From assembly GCA_964511645.1 (NCBI GenBank), contig CAZEGV010000050.1, forward strand, positions 1 through 20,523: DNA of 20,523 bases. Direction: 5' to 3'. This document shows, piece by piece, positions 14,609 through 20,523 of this stretch (positions are counted from its first letter, which is position 1; every line of letters starts with the position of its first letter). The stretch comes from CAZEGV01 sp964511645 (GTDB lineage: Bacteria > Bacteroidota > Bacteroidia > Cytophagales > JAAEPT01). The translations under genes were made by a program, and so were the position numbers. The notes under the pieces are model-generated. The model saw only the letters and a list, made by a program, of their open reading frames with translations. It did no database searches and was not told the origin of the DNA.

Positions 14609-16378
14609 ATGAGATCTATTGTAGTAATATTATTAGCAATAAGTTTATCGATTACCTCTTTTGCACAAAAAAGGGGTAATCCTAATACTATTCACTTGCC
14701 TCAAAAAGACAAAAAAAGAGAATTGGAGCAGACTTACACGATTGCTACAGGTCTTTTTTTGGCAGATGATCACAAAAAAGCATTAGGTAAATTTTATTCG
14801 ATAGAAAAAAAACAACCTAATAATGCAAGTGTTAAGTACATGATTTCTAGATGCTTGAGAGGGATGGGGAGTCATGAGTTGGCGTTGAGTTATGCTGAAA
14901 AAAGTATTTCTTTTCCTGAATCTGAGCGAGAGTTTTTCTTGTATACTACTCAATTGCATAAACACAATAAAGATTATGAGTCTGCGTATAAGGTATTTGA
15001 GAAACTCTTCAACAATAAAAAACAGAGACAAGAAGATTATTTTAACCTAGGGGACATTTATCGAGCTCAAGCCAAAAAGTTACAAAAAGGAATTCAGCTA
15101 GTGGCTTTGGACAAAAAGGCTGAAAAAAAAATAAAGGCAATTGAAAATCAAATTATAGGTTTATTCGAAAAAGAGTATAAACTATATGAAGAGTTTGAAA
15201 CATTATATGCACTCAACCATGATGTGTTTGTTAGAAAACAAGGCATATTATTTATTTTAAACAAAAAGGAAAAAGCTTGGGAAGCAGGAATTCAATACCT
15301 GAAAGATAATCAAGAAAATGACAAATTAGTTCATGAGCATTGCATAGCATTTTTTAAGTTTTTACCGAATAAAACAATCGTATTACTCGAAGAAGAGGTA
15401 AGAAAAGCCCCCAACCATATTAAAAATAATTTATTGTTACATGACTTGTACAACAAAAACAATCAATCAGCAAAAGCAGAGAAAATCATATTATCAATAT
15501 TTGATAATGAATCACTTTCGTTAGCCGAGAAAACACGAATCACAAGTGTGTATTTACAAAACAAATCGAATGCTTCTCAAGTGATTGGTAATCAGTTATT
15601 ATCAAAAATAATGGTGCAATACCCAGAAAAACCCCAAGGATATTCCCTAAAAGGTGACGTCTATTATGTGAATGGTCAAATGGACTCTGCTAGACTTCTG
15701 TATCTTCAGGCTTTAAATTTTGATACTGATAAAAAACCTTTGTGGGACAGGGTATTTCTGATTTCTCTCAATCAAGATAAACAACAACAATTACTGTCTG
15801 ATTTAGAAATGGCGGTGAATAAAAACAAAACGAACCCTTATTATACAGCTAGGTTGGGTTATGCTTATGCTAATGACAAACAATACACAAAAGCAATTGG
15901 CTTTTTAGAAGAAGCCAGCAAATCACAATTCTCGGCAAGCGACATAAAAAAAATACTCGGAGAATGTTATTATAACACACAACAATACTCAAAAGCCTGG
16001 GAGACCTACGAAGAAGTACTTGTTAAAAATCCTAATGATGTAAATGTGCTCAATAATTATAGTTACTACCTTGCTAAACAAACAACAAAATTAAAGCAAG
16101 CAGAATCTATGTGTAAAACATTAATGCGGATGAATGGCGAAAATCCAGCTTATCAAGATACTTATGCCTGGGTTTTGTATAAACTTCAAAAATACACTGA
16201 AGCGAAAGAAATGATAGAAAAAGCACTAGTCCAAGTCCAAGATGCTGAGATATTGGCTCATTATGGAGATATTCTTAAAGCAATGGGAGACAAAGATAAT
16301 GCGGTGATACAATGGGAGAAATCACTAAAGCTACAACCGAATAATCAATTATTAAAACAAAAGATTAATGCTCAATAA
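14609..16378 (+). CDS. exported TPR protein
   Basis: A 589-residue protein with a signal peptide (1-20, ending TSFAQ) and many TPR helical hairpins. One set is at about residues 40-160 (TYTIATGLFLADDHKKALGKF, KVFEKLF). A denser set runs from about 340 to the end, with YSLKGDVYYVNGQMDSARLLY, RLGYAYANDKQYTKAIGFLEE, ILGECYYNTQQYSKAWETYEE and HYGDILKAMGDKDNAVIQWEK. TPR arrays are protein-interaction scaffolds, and this one should be periplasmic. It overlaps the DUF4292 gene by 11 bases, so the two are probably co-translated. In related genomes this pair precedes an EnvC-type gene, suggesting an envelope-assembly role, which is inference. Confidence 0.88.
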   Translation: MRSIVVILLAISLSITSFAQKRGNPNTIHLPQKDKKRELEQTYTIATGLFLADDHKKALGKFYSIEKKQPNNASVKYMISRCLRGMGSHELALSYAEKSISFPESEREFFLYTTQLHKHNKDYESAYKVFEKLFNNKKQRQEDYFNLGDIYRAQAKKLQKGIQLVALDKKAEKKIKAIENQIIGLFEKEYKLYEEFETLYALNHDVFVRKQGILFILNKKEKAWEAGIQYLKDNQENDKLVHEHCIAFFKFLPNKTIVLLEEEVRKAPNHIKNNLLLHDLYNKNNQSAKAEKIILSIFDNESLSLAEKTRITSVYLQNKSNASQVIGNQLLSKIMVQYPEKPQGYSLKGDVYYVNGQMDSARLLYLQALNFDTDKKPLWDRVFLISLNQDKQQQLLSDLEMAVNKNKTNPYYTARLGYAYANDKQYTKAIGFLEEASKSQFSASDIKKILGECYYNTQQYSKAWETYEEVLVKNPNDVNVLNNYSYYLAKQTTKLKQAESMCKTLMRMNGENPAYQDTYAWVLYKLQKYTEAKEMIEKALVQVQDAEILAHYGDILKAMGDKDNAVIQWEKSLKLQPNNQLLKQKINAQ

Positions 16379-17087
16379 GGTTTTTGTTTTCTTGGTGCTT
16401 ATTAGTTTGTTATCCTGTAATAAAAAGACGCTTACAGCAATAAATAAAGTTAATAATAATGATTTTACGTATCTTAAGTGTAAAGGAAAGATAAAAACAA
16501 TTGACTTAGGAGGGAAAGAACATTCTGCATCTATCTATCTTAAAATTAAAAAAGATTCAGTGATTTGGGTCAATGTTTCTAAATCGGCAATACAAATTGC
16601 TCGATTTGCTGTAAGACAAGATTCGGCATTTTTCTTAAATAAGATAGAACGAAATTACAGTGCTTTTAATCTCTCTATACTAGAGTCCAAATCAGGTTAT
16701 AAGTTCACACAAAATATGCTTGAAAATCTATTACTAGGTAATCTGTTATTCCCGATTGAAGCAACCGATAAGGTAAAGAAAAAACAAATTATACAAAAGA
16801 GAGGAAATTCTATAATCGTAAGTGAGTTAGATAAAATAACTAAAAAAATCACAAAAATAAGTTTGTCTGAAAAAGGAACTTCTAATGTTGGGGTAATTAA
16901 ATATATCGGTTATCAGCAAGTAGAGAGCCTTAATATCCCCGAAAAAATGACCGTGTTTTTTTCTAAAACAAATAAAAACGGAGTAGCAGAGGTCTTAGAT
17001 GTTGAGATTATTTATAACAAACCAGCTATCCCGACTAAAAAAATAAGCTTTCCTTTTAACATTCCTAGTTCTTATGAAAAGCTATAA
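16368..17087 (+). CDS. DUF4292 lipoprotein (LolA/LolB-like fold expected)
   Basis: A 239-residue lipoprotein (lipobox LLSC, C17). The body FTYLKCKGKIKT, SASIYLKIKKDSVIWVNVSK, QDSAFFLNKIERNY and NLLLGNLLFP has the pattern of the DUF4292 family in Bacteroidota. The family is thought to share the half-barrel fold of LolA/LolB carriers of lipoproteins and lipids. The start ATG at 16368 lies inside the end of the TPR gene (11-base overlap), and the stop overlaps the EnvC-like gene by 14 bases. That tight coupling points to a shared envelope function. The cargo, if any, is unknown. Confidence 0.85.
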   Translation: MLNKVFVFLVLISLLSCNKKTLTAINKVNNNDFTYLKCKGKIKTIDLGGKEHSASIYLKIKKDSVIWVNVSKSAIQIARFAVRQDSAFFLNKIERNYSAFNLSILESKSGYKFTQNMLENLLLGNLLFPIEATDKVKKKQIIQKRGNSIIVSELDKITKKITKISLSEKGTSNVGVIKYIGYQQVESLNIPEKMTVFFSKTNKNGVAEVLDVEIIYNKPAIPTKKISFPFNIPSSYEKL

Positions 17088-18270
17088 GTTCATATTCACA
17101 TTGTTTTTTTTAGGAAGTTTAACCTTAGGCTTCGGGCAAAGCAATACAAAACTAAATAGGCTAAAAGCCAACCAAAGAAAAATTCAGAGAGAGATTAAGC
17201 TCATTTCATCTACGCTAGTGCAGATGAAAAAAGAAAAGCAATCATCTTTGGCAAAGCTCAGTACGATTAATCAATTGGTTTTGTTCAAAGAGCGTTTGCT
17301 CATCAATATAGAACAAGAACTAGGTTATTTAAGTAAAGAAACTTCAGCACTAGAAGACATTATAAATGCCATGAGTAGCGATCTTGATAGTTTAAGGGTT
17401 GAGTACGGAAACATGATTTATCAAGCTTCAAAAGTGCACCATACCAATAGCAAACTTACATTACTTTTTACCTCCTCCTCTTATCAAGATTTTAAAACCA
17501 AAATAAAACTATTGTCATTGTATACCGAAGCACGGAGAAAACAAGTGCGGAAGATTGATGCAATGAAAATTATTTTAGAAGAAAAAAGTGCTTTATTACA
17601 AAAGAAAGTAAAGGTAAAAAAGACAGCAAAAACCCAATTATTGTCAGAAAAGGAAGAGGTAACAGTACTTAAGAAAGAGCAAATATCATTGGTGGATGAC
17701 CTCAAAGGCAAAGAAGATGATGTCAAGAAAAGACTTTCTAAAAAAGAAAAAGAAAAACGCCGTGTAGAAAAATTAATCAAAGACATTATACGAAAAGAAA
17801 TAGATCGGCAAAATAAAAAACAAGACCCGAAAACTCACGCCAAAGACGCTATCAAATCTAAATTATTTGAGCAAAACAGAGGTTTGTTGCCTTGGCCGAT
17901 TATCAAATGTTTTGTAGTAGGTAGGTACGGGAAAGTTCCTCATCCGCATCTCAGGGGTGTTACGATAGACAATTATGGTGTGAAATTACAGACCCCACTC
18001 CCTAGTGCACCAGTTAGAGCCGTTTTTGGAGGGAAAGTGTCAACCGTGGCAACCATTCCAGGGGTAGGGAAAATTGTTATGATTAAGCACGGAATGTACT
18101 ATACAGTATACTCAGGACTTACTGGAGTCATCGTAAAATCTGGACAAATAGTAGCCACCAAGCAAAATATTGGAAAAGTAAAGAAAAACATAGAAGGAAA
18201 TTATGTGCTCGACTTTCAAATATGGAAAGGAAGAACTAGAATTAACCCAAGACCATGGCTGTATAAGTGA
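17074..18270 (+). CDS. EnvC-like murein hydrolase activator, degenerate LytM/M23
   Basis: A 398-residue exported protein with a signal peptide (1-21), a long Lys/Glu-rich coiled coil at about 22-260, and a C-terminal LytM/M23 domain from about 269 (RGLLPWPIIKCFVVGRYG). M23 enzymes need His and Asp in HxxxD and the second His of an HxH motif. Here the first region is spaced out (HLRGVTID) and the usual HLHFEI position reads VLDFQI, so the zinc site is broken. EnvC proteins are likewise inactive and switch on amidases for septal peptidoglycan cleavage. It is the last gene of the envelope operon and overlaps the DUF4292 gene by 14 bases. The role is firm at family level, and the partner amidase is not in this window. 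Confidence 0.88.
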   Translation: MKSYKFIFTLFFLGSLTLGFGQSNTKLNRLKANQRKIQREIKLISSTLVQMKKEKQSSLAKLSTINQLVLFKERLLINIEQELGYLSKETSALEDIINAMSSDLDSLRVEYGNMIYQASKVHHTNSKLTLLFTSSSYQDFKTKIKLLSLYTEARRKQVRKIDAMKIILEEKSALLQKKVKVKKTAKTQLLSEKEEVTVLKKEQISLVDDLKGKEDDVKKRLSKKEKEKRRVEKLIKDIIRKEIDRQNKKQDPKTHAKDAIKSKLFEQNRGLLPWPIIKCFVVGRYGKVPHPHLRGVTIDNYGVKLQTPLPSAPVRAVFGGKVSTVATIPGVGKIVMIKHGMYYTVYSGLTGVIVKSGQIVATKQNIGKVKKNIEGNYVLDFQIWKGRTRINPRPWLYK

Positions 18271-18289
18271 TGAAAATAAGGGCAAATCC

Positions 18290-18405
18290 CCTCGTGCCTC
18301 GGGGTCGGGTTTTTCGCTATATCTTTTTTGTTTTTTTATCAAATTAAATTTATCAAAAAGGAGTAAAAAAAACAAAAAAGGATGTCGCTTCGCCCCCTTT
18401 TGCAC
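18290..18405. repeat. long imperfect palindrome, family member 2
   Basis: The core stem is 18323-18338 (C, six T, G, seven T, A) against 18364-18380, with one extra A on the right arm, as in member 1. The outer flanks also pair: CGTGCCTCGGGGTCGGG on the left against the complement of CGCCCCCTTTTGCACG on the right. It starts 20 bases after the EnvC-like stop and may end that operon's transcript, since the right side of the stem lies in a T/A-rich setting. It fills most of the gap before the Pif1 gene. Similar GC-rich, CTTTTTTG-centred palindromes occur, as I recall, in other Flavobacteriaceae. Confidence 0.75.
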
Positions 18406-18470
18406 GCTTTGAGCCAATAGACCTTGAACTATTAATACTACTGTTATTTAAAAACTATCTATCTAAACTT

Positions 18471-20162
18471 ATGAATCAATCCAAAGCATTATCCATTCTT
18501 AAATCAGGTAGAAATGTGTTTTTGACAGGATCCGCAGGAGCAGGAAAAACGTATGTACTTAACCAGTACATACAATACTTAAGAGAAAGAAAAGTAGTAG
18601 TAGCCGTAACAGCCTCTACTGGGATTGCCGCCACACATATGAACGGGATGACAATCCATGCATGGTCAGGAATCGGAGTGAAAAACATCATCACCGAAAA
18701 AGACTTAGCCAACATGAAAACAAAAAAATATTTGGTTAAAAACCTTCAAAAGGTAAAAGTATTAATCGTAGACGAAGTGTCGATGCTTCATCGGTCTCAA
18801 ATCGAAATGCTCAACACAATCTTAAAATTCTTTCAAGACCCATACACCGCTTTTGGAGGGATTCAAGTCATCTTTTCAGGAGATTTTTTTCAGCTACCTC
18901 CAGTAGGCTCTTATGGAGAGTCTAACAAAGATAAATTCGCTTTTATGAGTCCAGCATGGGTAGAGGCCAAACTTTCTATCTGCTATCTCACCGAGCAACA
19001 CAGACAAGGTAATAACTCCCTTAATGGCGTACTTAACGAAATAAGAAGAAATAGCATTTCTAACCAATCATTACAAATCTTACAACAAACAAAACAAAAC
19101 ACACTTAGCAATACCACAGACTCTACAAAACTATACACACATAACGCAGATGTAGACCGAGAGAACCAAACTTGCTTGAGGGATTTGATGGGAGATGAAA
19201 AAACCTTTGAAGCAACAGCCAAAGGAAATAGTAAACTCATTGAAACACTAAAAAGATCAGTGCTAGCAGGAGTAATGCTTACCTTAAAAGTAGGATCAAG
19301 GGTAATGTTTGTCAAAAATAATTACGAAAAAGGTTATGTAAACGGTTCTTTGGGGCAAGTGATTGGTTATGATGATGAAGGTGGATTCCCTATTGTGAAA
19401 TTAAAAAACGGAGATGAGATTACAGCCATCCCCGAAACATGGTCGATGGATGATGATGGAGGGAAACCCCTAGCTTCTTTCAAACAAGTCCCGTTACGTC
19501 TAGCTTGGGCAATTACTATACATAAAAGCCAAGGAGTTACGTTGGACGAAGCAATGATTGATTTAAGCAAAACATTTGAGCGAGGACAAGGCTATGTAGC
19601 ACTTTCTAGGTTGAAAGACATTGGCGGATTAAAGCTTACAGGATTTAACCCGATAGCATTAGAAGTTGATCAGTTGGCGTTAAAGGCTGATAAACGATTT
19701 CAAGAATTGTCTCAGCATGTAGATGAAACTTTAGAAGACAAAAGCTTCGCTAGAGAGGCTGATGAATTTATGAAGTATTGTAACGGTCTTACAGACGCAT
19801 CTGAAATAGCAAAGGTGAAGAAAAAAGCCAAAGAAAAAAGTGAGTCTAAGAAATCAACTCATGAGCGAACCAAAATCTTAATTGAACAAGGTTTATCACT
19901 TGACAAAATTGCTGAAGCCAGAGGATTGGCAGTTAATACTATTGCAGATCACTTACTTCCAATTACTAAGAAATTTCCTGAAGTTGATATTTCTCGTTTT
20001 AAACCAGACGAAAAATTACTTAAAAAGGTAAGTAAAGCTTATTTAAAAATAAAAAAAGAAAGTGAAGAAGAATCTTACGTAAGTTTAAAAGCTGTTTTTG
20101 ATTTACTGAATCAAGAAGTGAGTTATGACGACATTAAATTAAGCTTGGCCTTTATCTCTTGA
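18471..20162 (+). CDS. Pif1/RecD-type DNA helicase with C-terminal HTH
   Basis: A 563-residue superfamily 1B helicase. The Walker A motif GSAGAGKT is at 20-27. ASTGIAA and GMTIHAWSG are Pif1-type motifs (48-67), and Walker B is LIVDEVSML (98-106). GDFFQLPPVG carries the Gln of motif III (Q141), and TEQHRQ follows. AITIHKSQGVTLD and the late YVALSRL are motifs V and VI. It should move 5' to 3' and unwind DNA at forks, recombination intermediates or structured DNA. From about 450 the chain becomes a basic linker, followed by a helix-turn-helix-like segment (THERTKILIEQGLSLDKIAEARGL) like the HTH_40 type seen at the end of RecQ-like proteins. It stands alone between two repeat-rich gaps. Confidence 0.92.
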   Translation: MNQSKALSILKSGRNVFLTGSAGAGKTYVLNQYIQYLRERKVVVAVTASTGIAATHMNGMTIHAWSGIGVKNIITEKDLANMKTKKYLVKNLQKVKVLIVDEVSMLHRSQIEMLNTILKFFQDPYTAFGGIQVIFSGDFFQLPPVGSYGESNKDKFAFMSPAWVEAKLSICYLTEQHRQGNNSLNGVLNEIRRNSISNQSLQILQQTKQNTLSNTTDSTKLYTHNADVDRENQTCLRDLMGDEKTFEATAKGNSKLIETLKRSVLAGVMLTLKVGSRVMFVKNNYEKGYVNGSLGQVIGYDDEGGFPIVKLKNGDEITAIPETWSMDDDGGKPLASFKQVPLRLAWAITIHKSQGVTLDEAMIDLSKTFERGQGYVALSRLKDIGGLKLTGFNPIALEVDQLALKADKRFQELSQHVDETLEDKSFAREADEFMKYCNGLTDASEIAKVKKKAKEKSESKKSTHERTKILIEQGLSLDKIAEARGLAVNTIADHLLPITKKFPEVDISRFKPDEKLLKKVSKAYLKIKKESEEESYVSLKAVFDLLNQEVSYDDIKLSLAFIS

Positions 20163-20172
20163 GAGAGCCAAG
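20144..20172 (+). terminator. possible terminator hairpin overlapping the helicase stop
   Basis: CTTGGC (20144-20149) pairs with GCCAAG (20167-20172), and inside it TCTC pairs with GAGA around TTGA, leaving a 5-base bulge on the left. A moderately T-rich run (TAATACCTTATTTT) follows. The stem overlaps the stop codon, so it is only a candidate. Confidence 0.3.
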
Positions 20173-20309
20173 TAATACCTTATTTTAAAACACCACTTAG
20201 CGAATGTTTAGTTTTAAATGAATTATTATGGTATAACATCAAACGTACGAGGTGGAATAGAACTTTACAATATGGTGTACCGTATTTTTTTATAAGGTTT
20301 AAACTTGTA

Positions 20310-20354
20310 ATACCATATTGACTATAATCTACGTCAATTATCTTGTTTGTTTTT
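20310..20354 (-). repeat. TGGTAT-tipped repeat, inverted copy C
   Basis: Read on the minus strand this segment aligns with copy B over ATACCAT.TTGA...TAAT.T.CGTC and then diverges into a T-rich tail. It also forms the right arm of the CAATATGGT inverted pair. Confidence 0.5.
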
Positions 20355-20418
20355 CACATTCTCTTCGTTAAAATAATCTACCGTAACTAGTTATGCTAAA
20401 TTATTTTGCCTTAATAAT

Positions 20419-20469
20419 GCAAAAAACAATTCAATCTAATCTAGACGCATATTACGATCAAAATGGTAT
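20419..20469 (+). repeat. TGGTAT-tipped repeat, copy B
   Basis: Fifty-one bases matching window positions 1-51 (first 20 identical, 8 mismatches in total by hand count). Its tip abuts a mirrored half to make the palindrome described in the next entry. Confidence 0.75.
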
Positions 20470-20495
20470 TATACCATTTTAATTATAAAATACGT
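20442..20495. repeat. head-to-head palindrome of the TGGTAT repeat
   Basis: AAAATGGTAT (20460-20469), a single T, and ATACCATTTT (20471-20480) form a perfect 21-base inverted repeat. Outside it the arms still match partly, with GACGCATATTA on the left and AAAATACGTC on the right giving GACG.AT and AT.CGTC ends. It looks like two terminal inverted repeats joined, as in a MITE or an excised insertion-sequence junction. No transposase gene was seen. Confidence 0.65.
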
Positions 20496-20523
20496 CATTA
20501 AAAGTATTTAAATAATGATGATT

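Larger units (their letters stand above)
20173..20523. other. AT-rich repeat-bearing intergenic region
   Basis: No gene is recognised in these 350 bases. The content is mostly repeat: an inverted pair CAATATGGT (20268-20276) and ACCATATTG (20312-20320), an inverted copy of the TGGTAT-tipped repeat at 20310-20354, a direct copy at 20419-20469, and its mirrored right half from 20471. Confidence 0.6.

Noticed and set aside
18112..18417. open frames on both strands across the second palindrome
   Set aside because: Their low-complexity Lys/Phe/Leu content comes from the T-rich stem and they overlap the end of the EnvC-like gene.
1..20523. CRISPR array, tRNA, rRNA, complete insertion sequence or phage genes
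   Set aside because: No spaced direct repeats, no tRNA-like cloverleaf or CCA end, no rRNA-like stretch, and no transposase or integrase frame was seen.

Overview
The window is AT-rich DNA from a member of the Bacteroidota, most likely a flavobacterium-like organism. The signs are SPI-type and lipobox signal peptides starting MKK/MKN, frequent start codons without a clear Shine-Dalgarno, one plausible Bacteroidota-type promoter (TTG-N21-TATAATTTG) before pdxH, PD40 and DUF4292 proteins, and the gene order flippase - dut - sugar nucleotidyltransferase - TPR - DUF4292 - EnvC, which I know as a typical Flavobacteriia arrangement. No rRNA, tRNA, CRISPR array, complete transposase or phage gene was seen.

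Layout. 1-403: one copy of a dispersed repeat, then the remnant of a zinc metallopeptidase gene carrying HEFGH. 404-1756 (-): a secreted PD40 beta-propeller protein. 1933-2979 (+): branched-chain aminotransferase, ended by a 50-bp perfect palindrome shared with the convergent genes. 3051-7456 (-): a heme and copper-type cluster of five genes: an outer-membrane beta-barrel whose mature N-terminus is CDVC, a diheme MauG/MbnH-like enzyme, an MbnP-like lipoprotein, a small Cys-rich membrane-anchored protein, and a second diheme enzyme. 7535-11286 (-): a tightly overlapping operon of pdxH, a monoheme cytochrome c lipoprotein, a TPR plus zinc-ribbon protein, and an outer-membrane barrel fused to Ig-like domains. 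11697-18270 (+): a six-gene cell-envelope operon. 18471-20162 (+): a Pif1-type helicase. 20163-20523: AT-rich repeats.

How the genes may work together. In methanotrophs the diheme enzyme MbnH oxidises a tryptophan of MbnP to kynurenine, and MbnP then binds copper. The 3051-7456 cluster has the same pair plus a barrel, a Cys-rich small protein and an extra diheme enzyme, so it may be a Bacteroidota copper or redox handling system; this is inference from family resemblance. The upstream pdxH operon also carries a cytochrome c and a metal-binding Cys cluster and points the same way, so the two operons may be functionally linked. The plus-strand operon joins polysaccharide export and sugar activation to lipoprotein and peptidoglycan-hydrolase control.

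Two repeat families stand out: a pair of long imperfect palindromes (about 11422-11562 and 18290-18405) sharing a common core, and a TGGTAT-tipped repeat found at the very start of the window and in several orientations in its last 220 bases.
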